Positions 45,893-57,413 of a stretch of 64,000 nucleotides of DNA are shown here, piece after piece. Position 1 is the stretch's first letter, and the number at the start of each line of letters is the position of its first letter. The notes under the pieces are model-generated. The model saw only the letters and a program-made list of their open reading frames with translations. It was not told the DNA's origin and ran no database searches. The translations under genes and the position numbers were made by a program. Source of the DNA: Hericium rajendrae (Eukaryota; Basidiomycota; Agaricomycetes; Russulales; Hericiaceae); the NCBI GenBank assembly GCA_033439255.1, contig CM065887.1, positions 992,001 to 1,056,000 on the forward strand, read 5' to 3'.

Positions 45893-46407
45893 GATGTGGG
45901 CGATGTGTGGTCCGGCGATGTCTCTTCTGACGTTCTATTCGTTGGTTTGCTAAGCGGGTGCAGGTTATAATAGCTGGAGCGTACGTACCGCTTGCTCCGA
46001 ATGGAACGATATAATGAGATTTCTATCCGAATCCCGGCGGAGAAGTTGTATGTTGCGCACAGCTAAGGCTCATCGCATAGTAGAGAACATAATGGGTCGA
46101 CCCTATGAGGTTTGTGAGCGACAGCGGAATGATAAGGAGAAAGTCATGCATACGTGTGGGGATTACTGTAGCCTTGGCATTTTTTTAAGAGCAGAACGGC
46201 TTTAAATATTCTCGAGAGCCATCAGCGGATGTATTTGGATGAGACAAGCGGATGCAACTTATCAATCCTTAAAGTCCGTATGTTGTGATGGTCTACGGTT
46301 CATAATAGATTGATACAGAACGAGGAAGAGATGAAGACATTCGTTTGACGTAACAGGTATTGGTAGAATGAGGGGTTACAAGAGATGGAGACGCGTACGT
46401 AGCCCGT

Positions 46408-46549
46408 TGGAGAGGCCAAGGGCGACAGCTATGCCCAGTGATGGTATGCGATGATGAATGCTAGCTACACATGAGGAACCTCGCTATGGACGATGCTGAC
46501 TAAGCTCGGCTAGTGGCCTCCTCTCGTGCTCCCCAGACCCACTGTCCCA
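46408..46549 (-). repeat. LTR (3' LTR in element orientation)
   Basis: 142 bp, TG...CA ends, one mismatch to its partner at 48734-48875. Host F-box gene coding resumes beyond CCGT on its left. Confidence 0.88.
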
Positions 46550-46596
46550 TGTGCCCCCCTCGAAAATGGCGACGTCCTCGTCGCCTCGAAAGAAGC

Positions 46597-48429
46597 TCAC
46601 CCAGAGCCAGAATGAACCCAGCCCAAACTCTGGAGAACACGACTCAGCTCGCACAACCGCGGGTCTGCATCCCAATCGAGGGGAACTCTGTCCTGCGCAG
46701 GCAGCAGTGCCCGAGCTGGAGATGATGGGACCGTGACTGATGGTCGGCCTGCACGAAGACCTGATGGGTGGCACCGTGTGATGACTGGAAGTGGTTGGGG
46801 TGGTGGTGGTTGCTGTGAACGAGGAATATGTATAGGCCGTATGCGAGATCGGCGTGCACGTCGTTGTAAAGATTCGAACGGTGGTCGTGATGAAGAGGTG
46901 CGGAGGACTGAAAAATCCTGAGTCGGTGGTAATGCGAGCAGGGTGACATTATTGACAGGAAGCGCGGCTGCATCGTCAGCCCACGAAAAGGAGTCAGAAG
47001 TCATATATGCCGTTGGAGAATTATTAGCCAGTGTTGTAATCGAGTCGTGGGACATCGGAATACTGGCAGGTGAAGTGGAAAAGATTGTACAAGGTGAGGT
47101 ATGTGAGGCACGTGCAATTGCGGGCATTGACGGGCCTAAGTCAGCGTGAATCGTGTCGTTGACGAGTATGGGCACGGCGGGATCAGGTGCTGCATGGCAT
47201 GAGGTGTTGGCAGGGTCTGCCGTTTGGGAGGCGGAATCGACACGGGTGGGCGGTATGGTGTCGTCCGTCTGAATGACGGCGACGGCGACGTTGCGCACTA
47301 TAGGTGCATGCAGCGGAGATGGGTTGCGTGCTGGCACATCGAGCATGTCGGCATCAGCGACCGATGGCACGTGCGGGGCAGACAATTGCACGTGCGAGTC
47401 GGGGGATATGGGCGGCGGGGTATGTGAGTCGACGCGCAAGGGAGACGAACGGGGCGGGGTGTCGGACGGCACGGCTGCATCGATGCGTGCAGACGGGTGG
47501 GGTTGAGGCGAAGTAAACGGGTCGTCCGCTTGGACGCCCGTATCAACGCGATGCGGGGTGCTCACCTCGGCGCGTGCTGCCTTGACTCCCTCATTGTACC
47601 CCTCCTCGCATCCTTGCTCATACCCCTCCTCGCATCCTTGCTCGTACCCCTCCAGCCATCCATCGTCCCAGGTAGTCGCAGACGGCTGCTCCGGCATCTG
47701 CATCCTCACTGCTTGCCTCTGGAGTCTCCGGCCGTCCTCGATGATGGCCGCGAGAAGATCCGGATGGACCTCCTCGCGCGTCGTGGCCAGGCGCGGGGCT
47801 GGGTCGTGCACGCGTGTCGTGGGTGCGGGGCTTGTGGTGCTGCCGGATGCGACGGGGAGTTCGGCACACTCGTCGTCGAACGTGTGCGTGGGCGTCGTGA
47901 TGAGAAAGGCCGGCGGGCCTGCAGCATGTATGCAGGCTGCTAGTGCGGCAATGGCGGCGGTGGAGGGCGTGGACAGCGCCACGAACGGCGTGGACTGCGC
48001 GGGCGGTGACGGAGAGACGTCGAGGGGCTCGTGCGGGGTGTTGGTGGTCGTTGTTAGCACGGGTGGGGGTTCGCATTCGTGTGTCGCGGCACACGTGTTC
48101 GGCGCGTGTCTGTCTCGCGTGTGGGTTGTGTCCTCGACGGCGGATGCGGCCGTGGCGTCGGCGATGGGGGTGGCTGACTCGATAACGAGCGAGGGTGCGG
48201 GGGACTGCGCGAGATGCGCGGCTAACACGGATGCTGGCTGGCTCTCGCGCTGGTGCTGTGGTGTGTGCACAGGGGGTTCCCCGTCATCGAATGCGGTTGC
48301 CGTGTCGACTATAGCGGTGTGCGTGTCGAGCGGACATGCGGGGCTCACGGTAGCTGCTGGAAGTGTTGTAGTTGCTGCTGCTGCTGCTGCTCTCCAAGCA
48401 GCTTTCGCAGCGCGCTTGCTCTTGCCCAT
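46597..48429 (-). CDS. Internal protein of the LTR element, 610 aa, unrecognised
   Basis: ATG at 48427-48429 (MGKSKRAAKAAWRAAAAAATTTL). Rich in Ala, Pro, Thr, Asp and Ser, mostly disordered-looking, with a short internal repeat (YEQGCEEGYEQGCEEGYNEG) around residues 260-290. No zinc knuckle, reverse transcriptase, protease or integrase motif is visible, so it may be a Gag-like or captured protein. Opening residues resemble the MGKSK start of the Myb/SANT gene at 30,579, but nothing after that does. The opposite strand is also open over long stretches because of base composition. Confidence 0.55.
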   Translation of the reverse strand: MGKSKRAAKAAWRAAAAAATTTLPAATVSPACPLDTHTAIVDTATAFDDGEPPVHTPQHQRESQPASVLAAHLAQSPAPSLVIESATPIADATAASAVEDTTHTRDRHAPNTCAATHECEPPPVLTTTTNTPHEPLDVSPSPPAQSTPFVALSTPSTAAIAALAACIHAAGPPAFLITTPTHTFDDECAELPVASGSTTSPAPTTRVHDPAPRLATTREEVHPDLLAAIIEDGRRLQRQAVRMQMPEQPSATTWDDGWLEGYEQGCEEGYEQGCEEGYNEGVKAARAEVSTPHRVDTGVQADDPFTSPQPHPSARIDAAVPSDTPPRSSPLRVDSHTPPPISPDSHVQLSAPHVPSVADADMLDVPARNPSPLHAPIVRNVAVAVIQTDDTIPPTRVDSASQTADPANTSCHAAPDPAVPILVNDTIHADLGPSMPAIARASHTSPCTIFSTSPASIPMSHDSITTLANNSPTAYMTSDSFSWADDAAALPVNNVTLLALPPTQDFSVLRTSSSRPPFESLQRRARRSRIRPIHIPRSQQPPPPQPLPVITRCHPSGLRAGRPSVTVPSSPARALLPAQDRVPLDWDADPRLCELSRVLQSLGWVHSGSG

Positions 48430-48733
48430 ATCGGGTAATCGTGCGGGGGCTCGTGTTGTGGTGTGGAACGCGACGGTGGGGCGAAAACGGGTCGCGGGTG
48501 CGGGAAACGGGTGCGCGGGACACGAGATGGGAGCAGGACACTAGAAGACGCGAGTAGGAGACGCAGGACGCAGGAAACGAAGAGGAATGGCACGCGACAC
48601 GAGGCGCGTGAACGAAACACGAGGTGTGACGCGAGAGACGAAACTGGCACGAAAAAAAGACGAAAAGCCAGAAAAAGACAGGACAGACTCGACTCGAAGC
48701 TGAAGTGAGTCGAATCACACTCTCATCACCACA

Positions 48734-48875
48734 TGGAGAGGCCAAGGGCGACAGCTATACCCAGTGATGGTATGCGATGATGAATGCTAGCTACACATGA
48801 GGAACCTCGCTATGGACGATGCTGACTAAGCTCGGCTAGTGGCCTCCTCTCGTGCTCCCCAGACCCACTGTCCCA
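48734..48875 (-). repeat. LTR (5' LTR in element orientation)
   Basis: 142 bp, TG...CA ends. It abuts CCGT at 48876-48879 and then the interrupted host codon for Asn-Gly. Confidence 0.88.
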
Positions 48876-49574
48876 CCGTTGTCATGGACTTTGCTTATAT
48901 AACCCATGACGCATTTACATCGCCGGTCACCCACATGAAAGATTCGTCCAGAGACGGTGAGGAAGATGTTTATGTGTAGTGATTTGCCGTGTTTCTTGGC
49001 ACGGTAGACGCGAAGGCGCTGAATGGCGTGGTTGTGATAAGAGTCGGTCTGCATCCAGGAATTCAGTCTATCGAACACGTAGTCGTCCTCTATGGTGATT
49101 AAGTCGTGCAAGCCTTGTACAGCTTGCTCCGTGCTGCACAGGAAATCGAGATTGTCGGTATCCCATCTCTGAAAGGGATCTATAAGAGCTGCAAGCACAA
49201 AAGAGCCGACGATTACGATGCCGAGCGTGGTCATGATGGTTTGAAGTTCATCCACAGGGTCAATGAAGGTTGTTAGATCATGGCATATTGCTCGGCGGGT
49301 GGTGTTTTGCGCGACGATTCTGACCTTGCGGCAGGTGCCAGTGAGCGTGGTGATAGTACCCAAGTCGCTGAAGCGTGTGATGTGCAACCAGATTTCAGCC
49401 GAGAAGATTGTGGCGGATGAGACCATAGTACGAGAGACGAGGCTATGGTTACAGAGATTGATACAGGCGGATTGGAAAGTAGGCAGACGTCTGAAAAGTT
49501 TTATGATTCGCAAGCAAAAAATCCACGTGTTCGAACATGACAATTACAAACAAGAGTCAGCCCAGTAATGTCTC

Positions 49575-50095
49575 CTACTCTGGTTCGTCTGCAAGCAACC
49601 GGCATAGGGTGCGCATGCCAAAAACATGCTCCACGTTGTTCCTGCTACTCAAATACCACCAAAGAGTGCGCGAGAACTGCTCGTCGGAGACGGTGTCGTC
49701 TAGGTCCCAATAGCCATCCTCGGGTCCATTTTTCACGACGAGGACTGGACCGCGAATAGGTTGTTCGGCCGTCTTCAGCGCAAGGGATGCCACACTGTTT
49801 ATTGTCAAGTGCTGGCAGCGTTCTTGCGGAATGGCATACAACGTGTAATACCAGTCGAAGTGGACGGGGTCGCGGTTATAGATGTTGGCGATGATGACGA
49901 CGTCCTCCGAGCGAAGTAAATCGCGAAAGTCCTGCTGTATGATTTGGCCGTTGTCTGTGACACGTAACATGCAGTTATCGACGTGGAGCTGAATGTCCTC
50001 GAGGGAAGAAATGGTGTATGGAGTAGTTTGGTCGGGATGAATGAAGATGCCGTTCCAAAGGGTGGCGCGCATCTCGTCCATGGGGTTGCGGAACT
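49575..50095 (-). CDS. Unrecognised gene, C-terminal exon
   Basis: An open frame of about 168 codons (NPMDEMRATLWNGIFIHPD... to LCRLLADEPE) on the minus strand, probably preceded by an intron near 50,090-50,150. No domain recognised. It lies just upstream of the split F-box gene in the same direction, so it could be a separate gene or an upstream part of a degenerate relative. Confidence is only in its being coding-like. Confidence 0.35.
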
Positions 50096-50971
50096 AAAAG
50101 ACAGTTGAGAACAGCATTAGATAAATAGAGAGCACTTATGCTAGGCATGTTCCAAAAAGTATTGTGGTCGGCCATATAATGTAGAGTGGAACTGAGGAGT
50201 GGTCGAGTAAGCTAGGCGGAAACAAAACAAATTCTCGAGCTTTAAGTACTTCGCAGGCAGGTAAACTCAAAAGGTTTAAGACCAGGACCAATATTATTTT
50301 TGTAAAATTTAAAACTATATCGGGAAAATAGGCAAGACCAGAACTAAAGCATGAATAGATAGAGGGCGAAGATTCAAGGAAATAAGCAAGACCGACGACA
50401 TGCAGAGATATCAAGTCATAGGCAAGACCGATTGAGAAATGTTTGAAAGTAATAGGATACGGCTTATAAAAGCGCTTGAGAAATGTGTTTAAGTGGATTA
50501 TTGGGGGAACGAGTGAATAAAAGAATTCACCTTATATATCGATGTCGGGCCCGTCTTCTGTCACAACAGGCTCCGAATTTATAGAAGGTGATTGCACAAG
50601 GAGAGAGACATTTTGCAAGTTATAGGCAGCTTGCCACGTCGACTTATCTGTCTTAGGTCTGTAACGGGATACTGTCGCTTCGACCAGGACAGTGTCGTCG
50701 AAATGGATAGATGCGGTGCTGATGCAGCTCATTCTGGATTTGGGCAGAAAAGAGGCCGTAGTGTCATAAACATTGGTGAATTCTTTGACCTGTTATGAAC
50801 TGTTAGTTTATGTAACCTTGGGTGGTTAAAAGTTCTTACTATGTTCCAGGGAGTACCTCTTTCGGCTGTTGTTTGCCATCGCGAGGCTTTGATAGCATCT
50901 CCAGCTATCGCTGGAGAATCTGTATGACAAGGTTAATGAGACGCGAACTGGTGACGAAATTATACTTACCA

Positions 50972-53703
50972 CATCAGAAAAATCTGTAAGTGGTACATAG
51001 CTCTATATAATCTACATAGATTTCATAGTTCCATAGCACTGCCCTTTTCTCTGTAGCCAGCATAGCTAAAGGGGAATGCTATATAGTGCTATGAAGCTGA
51101 GGGGCAATGCTATAGAGTGCTATGATAGCTATGATAGCTGACTATGCAGCTACCATAGAATACATAACTATGAGAGCTATAAGTGTCTATCAAAGCTATA
51201 AGACTTATATCACTTATACATTCTATATTCAATATGTAGACTTAGCATATCTATTGAAGCAATCAAGCCTATTGAAACTATAAATTTTGATCAAATTCAC
51301 ATAACAAGATCCAAATAAATAATTATACAAACATAAGCTTTATTTAATGCATTAAAATTATATTCATATTATTATACTACTACAAGCAAAAACACTATAA
51401 CACTACTACTAATTACAAATATAAAGCACTATACTTACTACTAAAAGAATAAACAATATGAGTATACTAAACTTATAATGATTACAAAAAGCGAAAATAT
51501 AATCTGTAAAGTAGAAGATTAGTTAGTAAATAAGACAACAGTGAGAAGATATAAAAACATACCGAAGATATTATTTATATTAAAAAAAAGAATATATAAC
51601 CGAAGACATGAATAACATTAGCATAAAACAGTAAACATAAAGACGAATGACTTACCGAAGGTTGAGGAGGAGGTTGAAGATGCCGAGGAAAGTCGGGGGA
51701 ATGTAGTGGTTGAAGAGAGAGAAAGAACGCGCGTCGTGCGAGGGTTATATAGGTGAGCGCGGGTTTCTCCGGCGGAGCCCCAAATGTGGCTGCCGGGGCC
51801 CGGCCCGGGCATCGCGTCAGAGGCTAAGTGCCAGATTTCAGTAAGTATGCTTCGCTGCCCAGTAGCTTCCAGTACTTTACATGAATATGTATCTCACTCG
51901 ATCGAATTTAATCAATGAGCCCTAGAGGCTCCTTTTTTGTTTAGAATTTATGCGATTTTATTTGATTTGCTAGGCTCAAAAACGTTCTAACACGTTCGGT
52001 GGCTGAAGCCTCAAACACAGTCGTTCGACTTCATCTCGAAATCCACTGTCCTCACTCCCATTCCTCCCTCTCAGCCCTTTTCTCTTGTCCTTTCTCATCA
52101 CTCTCGTTATTGTCAAGGCTGGATAGGTCGAGCAGGAGTCCGAGGGACTCAGGTGAGTAAAAAACAGTTGTATTCCTTTTACATCGTACTAATCTTGAGA
52201 GTCTCGCTCGATAACGAGCGAGACTCTCGTTCTTATACTCTTCGACACTCCCCGCCCCCCTGCGCGCCCTTCGACAGCCCATTCCGCCCCTCGCGCACCG
52301 CCCGCGCCTGTCTCCCTCCCCGCGCCCACGCCTTCGACAGGGCACGTCACGCACTCGACAGCCCACTCCCGTGCTGCTGACACGTCACTCCACGACGTCA
52401 CCATGAACCCCTGCCTGTTTGCCGCAGCCCGTGGGTGCTTGGACATCCCGGCACGTCACCCACGTGCGGTATCAAATGCCCCATCCCGCGCACACATCTG
52501 CGACAACGGCGGGGGCTCCCACCGGCTCGCGCTCGGCCACCACCATGCGCGGGCAATCCTAACACCTGCGCGCAGACACTCCCAACACCCGCGCACGATG
52601 CCTCAAGGCCCGTGGATGGCTAGCAAGGCCAATGTCGAGTCTCGTTGCCACGGCAACGAGGCTCGACTCCAGTCCATTCGTCGCTCGCGCGGGGCGGGGC
52701 CACACGCGCCATTCTCAAGACACCCGCACCCTGCATGTCCTCAATATCACGGCGGCGGTGCCCCTCCCGCCTTCCACTCCCTCCCAACACCACGCAGCTG
52801 CCTGCACATGGCCGTGCACGGCCTCACACAGCCTCAACCCCCGCACGGACGCCTTTGTCCGCGCCAGTGCACGCTGGCTCGTTCACGGCCCCGCTAGCAC
52901 CTCCGTGCGCATTGCCACTGCGCGCCACTGATCGCAGGCAGCGCACGCACAGATGCAGGCACGCCTGTCCGCGCATGGCTCCAACCGCCCTCGCACGCCC
53001 CCGCCAGCGCATCGGGGCATGCGCATGATCCCGACTGCCCACGTCTGTCCCCGCCAGCGCACGCCTGCCCGTGCATGCCCTCGCATGCGCTGAACTGCAC
53101 GTGCACGGCCATGCACACCATAGACGGCACGCGCACATCCTCGCGCCCCACCCCAGACAGCATGCGCACGCCGGTGCGCGCTTCGGACAGCATGTCTCCG
53201 ATAGCGTGCACACGGCCCCTTCCAGGCTGTACCAGTGCGCGCACGCCTTCGCATGTGCCAGACTGGATGCGCACACTCGTGCATGCCATGTGCGTGCACG
53301 ACTGTGCCTGTCCCTGCCAGGGCATATCTGCCCTTGCACATCCCCAACTGTGGCCTACGCCCACGCGAAGTGTGGTCCATGACACTAGTAGTAAGCACAT
53401 TATCTTTGTAGTAGATTAGTTGTCTATGGAACAATATCAGTGTCTTTTTACTTCGAAGTGTCCCTTCTATTTGAGCTGTTATAGGAGCCATAGGAGCCAT
53501 AGCAAACTTATTGAAGTTTATAGACTACATAGGCCTCCCTTACATTTACATAGCTTGACATAGCTATGACTTGTAGCTATGCAGGCTATGATAGCTTCCA
53601 TAGCTCTAGATAGTTGTGTCATCTGACTACATAGGACACATAGTACTATAGAACTAGGTATAGCTTTGGCTGGTGGCTATGTAGATTTCACATTTTTGAG
53701 ATG
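50972..53703 (+). mobile_element. Non-autonomous transposon copy 3
   Basis: 2732 bp, termini CATCAGAAAAAT and ATTTTTGAGATG, target duplication CA (50970-50971 and 53704-53705). Left arm nearly matches copy 1 (GTAAGTGGTACATAGCTCTAT just inside the end, then long shared blocks). It has an outward TATA (TTATATA, 51745-51751), a leader, an intron from GTGAGT (about 52,153) to TACTAATCTTGAG, a stem-loop (52197-52228), a GC-rich core (52,240-53,390) and an AT-rich right arm. It hits an exon 2-3 bases before its splice donor. No transposase. Confidence 0.85.
52197..52228 (+). other. Conserved stem-loop of copy 3
   Basis: Perfect 14-bp arms GAGAGTCTCGCTCG and CGAGCGAGACTCTC enclose loop ATAA. Compared with copy 1 the A-T pair in the middle is a C-G pair: both arms changed together, a compensatory substitution. 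Confidence 0.8.
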
Positions 53704-54157
53704 CAGTTTGTGAGGAGAATCTCATGAGGATGTGATGTGCAGCATCGAACGTGGCTTTCGAAGCTGGAACAACGGATACTGTAACACGTTCCAATGGTTG
53801 ACCACATCTGAGAAAATGAAAATTTATATAGCATCAAGTCCTATTATGGGTCCTATGGGTAAGCTATAGATGCTATGAGGCAGAACTGTCCAGCTATGGA
53901 GAGCTATGGGAGCTATGATAGGTGCCATAGCATGAGGTGTCAAGTACATAGGGTGTCATAGCCTCTATAGCCAGAGATGTCAAATATATAGGACTATCAT
54001 ACTTACTGAGTGAAACTATGGATGCTATGGCTACTGTATTCACTATCATCAGCCACCTAGGCACTCAAGACATTGAAGCAATATTTTCTTATATTAAAGG
54101 TACACTACCAGTACTACCACTAAACTTGGGGGAAGAGGGCCGATGCTCTGCACGGCA

Positions 54158-56180
54158 ATACGATTCCTTTTAAATTGTTCTAACTTCATCAGGAACCTTC
54201 AAAACTTTCTGTTTGACCTGCGAGGCATCTGACAGTGTCTGCATGATCTGCAGCAGTTGCATCAGACACATCAGACACTCTCAGACAGCATCAGCTACTC
54301 TCAGCTAGCTGCAGAATATTTGACCTCAAGATTCAAAAAAGTATCAATGCAGAATGCTTGCAGACTGATCAGAACTGATCAGATTCATATAAATTTTAGA
54401 TATTGAAAACTTTGTTGCATCCAATGATTAGAGTTGGATGACTACTATATCTGCCAATAGTTATTGACTTCAAAATATAAAATCTCTGATCAAAAATTGT
54501 CCTCTAATTAGAGCCTGCAGCTGAATCAGACCTTGCAGTTGATCAGACTCTGCAGGATCCATCAGAAAGTTTTGGAGGTTCCTGATGTTTGTAGTGTTAT
54601 GCTCACAGAATTAATAAGATAACAGAGAATTGAATATACTAGTATTGTCATACTGCAAAGATCTCCATCTTCAAAGTATATTGTTTTACACTTATCTCTT
54701 ATTTTTAAACTTTGCTACCAGCAAGAGTTGAACTAATGACAAAATAATGGTTACATGCAACAGCGAGCTCGGTCAGGCTCGCTGTTGCACGTGACTTCTC
54801 ATTAATTGTGTTTACATTTATGAAGTACATAAGTGTGGCCTTTGAAGGTCTGTCAACTGTTGTATGTTGTCTAGATTGATTTTATTTTTGCCTTCTAGGG
54901 GTCTGAATCAGTAATTTGGCTATATCTCTGTCAATTCTCTAGCTATAAACATAAACTCAAGTGTTTCTAAATAGTACTATCAATGGCCATATTAACACGA
55001 TTTTTACTGATTTTTTATACTACTCAGTATGTGTCTATTCTCAGATGATCTGATGATTTGCCCTAGACTTGAATGATTTTTTCGATTTTTTCCTGCTTAT
55101 AAATTGCTTATGTAATCCGCAGCACGGGCAAAATGACGTACTCCCGTCCCCCTCATGATGTCATGGGATGGGAGTATGTCATTTTGCCCGTGCTGCGGAT
55201 TATGTAAGACCTTGAAAATAGGCAAATAGGAGGTTTTGTGATAATTCGAGTGTACCTCCTTAAGTACTGGAGATATCATCGGTCCCTTGATTGCGTCAGA
55301 AAGATCTCCATTATACCTTTTCAATAACACTAGGTACACTACAATTGGATGAGTCGATAAAAAGATATGGCCTCAACAAGTTTGCCCCTACCTCTAATAC
55401 CAACCCTTCAGTAATCGCTACCGCGTTTTCTCAATACTTATCCGATCGTCTTGTATAATATGCCGTTGGAAAGGTGCAAATCAGACCTTTCCAACGGTAT
55501 CTTTAGCGTGTAAATAGCACCACTCATTGCTCCACTACAATGCAATCACTATGATCTCCTTCTCAAGGATATCTTTTGAAGTGATTTGCTCATATCTCAG
55601 TCATTTCTGGACCTATTGTTATGAAATCAAATGTTCTGAGGAGGTAAAATTTGCTCTCATTATATTACCATATATCACACTCACTTACATCAATAAAAAG
55701 ATACAGACTTTACTATGAAGTACATTTATTCACTATCTTGTAACAAGTTTGCACTTTTTCATACTGAGAACTTCTGGTCCTAATATGACTAGCATTGATT
55801 TAAATATGCATATAGTCTAACAATGATTTAGTTAGATTTGAAAGACTGAACATCTCTAAGAAATATCCAAAATTATAAGAATGGCAATTGGCAGAATCAA
55901 ACTTATAACCTCACTTTATATGAGAAATTAGTTAGAGTAAATGATTCCAAGAAATCATAATGAGATATAAATGTTCTATATAATGATTGTGAACAGTAAC
56001 AGTGAGATATGTTGATTGTAAAATGAAAGAAAAGAATTCAAGGTTGAACTGGAATTGAACCTGCAAACTCGTCAGATTGTTGACTTGTGATTATATAAGC
56101 CAACTGCCAAATGGGGATGGTCATCGTTTTGGTGTCGTTTTCGATAGGAAAAGCCGGTATAGAGTAAACGATTCTAAGGA
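54158..56180. repeat. Hairpin-rich module B inside copy 4
   Basis: AT-rich, non-coding, bounded by TACGATTCCTT (about 54,158) and its complement AAGGAATCGTA (about 56,170). It contains strong hairpins: 54,756-54,789 (13-bp arms), 55,107-55,150 with 55,165-55,208 (44-bp arms, four mismatches), and 55,460-55,475 with 55,485-55,500 (16-bp arms, one mismatch). CATATCTC(A/T)GTCA-like segments recall module A of copy 0, which lies at the same place in its host element. Confidence 0.55.
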
Positions 56181-57382
56181 ATCGTAACTACTTAATAAGT
56201 AATGACCCTGAGGCCACGACGGCACAGTGGACAGCTGTCACAAGCAGTCATGGGGACGCACGAGCACGGCCGTGCGCGGGTAGATAAGAACCTGCGCGAG
56301 TGAGCTGGAGGCATCCGGCAGGCGTGCGCTGTCTGGGCGCACGAGCGAGCGCGCGGGTAGGTACGCTTTCGCTTGGCCAGCGCATGCTGTCGGTGGGCTG
56401 GGCGATGGCGTAGATGGGCAGCGCGGTGCGGCGGGATGCACGGGTCGTTGCATGGCTGCGCGCGAGCTTGCCTGGCTGTGCGCGAGCTTGCCTGGGGAGG
56501 CGATCGTATGGAGGTCGTGCGTGGGGCATGCGTGAGCTGGCGCGAGAGCTCGCATGGTTGGGGCGAGGCGGTCGTGCAGGGGGGCGTGGGCGCACGGGCC
56601 ATGCGGGGGGCGGGGCGGGGTGCGCGAGTCGTGCTTGGCCGTGCGCGAGCTTGCGTGGCATGCTCGGAGCGAGGTGATCGAATGGGGATACGAATGTGGG
56701 GCCGCGGGCAAGCTGGCGCGGTCGTGCGTGGCTGTGCGAGCTGGTGTGGCCGTGCGCGAGCTGACGTGGCCGTGCGCGCGCTTGTGTGGACTCGCATGGG
56801 AGCGCGTTTGCATGCGCGACTGGCGTGGACGTGCTCGCGCCGTCCGAGCATGCAAGGGTGTGCCCCGCGCAGTCGGAGCCTCAGTCTTCCCGCGTGCCGT
56901 TGCGGGGGCAGGCACACACTCGCGGGGCCGGGCTTAGACGGGCACTCACATGCGCGAGTGCATCCGCGGGCTGAAAGGCATCCGCGGCGTGCACGCGCAG
57001 CTCAGACCTGGCGCGGGCTTGTGGCCATGCGTGGCCGTGCGCGCGCTGGCGAGGCAATCCACGGTATGCATGGCCGTGCGCGCAGCCACGTGTCATGGCC
57101 GCGAGCGCGTTGTCGACGGCGGGGACATGGCGGCGTTGCAGGCGGCTGGTGAGGTGGACCCGCACGAACCTGTTGAGGACGTGCGGGGTTTCTTGAGGGG
57201 ATACGAGGGCGCGGGAGGCCGAGGGAACGACGTGTCGTGCCCCGTTGCCACAGCAACGAGGTGCGACGACGCGAACGCAGACGGCGTCGTTGGGGGGACG
57301 GGGTCGCTGCGGGCTCGTGGATGTGGGCGCGAGGTCGAGGGGGAAGAGGGTGCAGCGCGCGGGGGTTGCAAGAAGGCAAACA

Positions 57383-57413
57383 CGAGTATCGCTCGTTGAA
57401 CGAGCGATACTCG
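57383..57413 (-). other. Conserved stem-loop of copy 4
   Basis: 13-bp perfect arms CGAGTATCGCTCG and CGAGCGATACTCG enclose a 5-nt loop. It directly follows the small intron (GTAAGTAAAA to TACTAATCAC on the minus strand). Confidence 0.75.

Larger units (their letters stand above)
46408..48875 (-). mobile_element. Young 2.47-kb LTR element, non-autonomous
   Basis: Two 142-bp direct repeats (46408-46549 and 48734-48875) differ by one base (G/A in AGCTATGCCC versus AGCTATACCC). Each starts TG and ends CA. The 4-bp duplication CCGT flanks the element (46404-46407 and 48876-48879). In minus orientation a purine run (GAGGGGGGCACA) sits directly before the 3' LTR, as a polypurine tract should. A primer-binding site is not obvious after the 5' LTR. 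Inside is one long open frame and no reverse transcriptase, integrase or protease motif. Near-identical LTRs mean very recent insertion. Confidence 0.88.
46376..49426 (-). pseudogene. F-box/NTase-fold family gene split by an LTR element
   Basis: Starts ATG at 49424-49426 (MVSSATIFSAEIWLHITRF, F-box-like), then VIVGSFVLAALIDPFQRWDTDNLDFLC, the nucleotidyltransferase-fold G-S...D-D pattern. The frame runs to KVHDNG at 48,880, where a 2468-bp LTR element interrupts it. Removing the element with one 4-bp duplication continues the frame as N-G-L-R-T-R-L-H-L-L to a stop at 46376-46378. The insertion is therefore near the very 3' end and may change only the last eight residues. The host gene resembles those at 44,338 and 61,841. 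Confidence 0.65.

Noticed and set aside
47497-48544. Plus-strand frames (148 and 328 codons) opposite the LTR element protein
   Set aside because: Shadow of the minus-strand 610-codon frame; composition keeps the opposite strand open. No domain.
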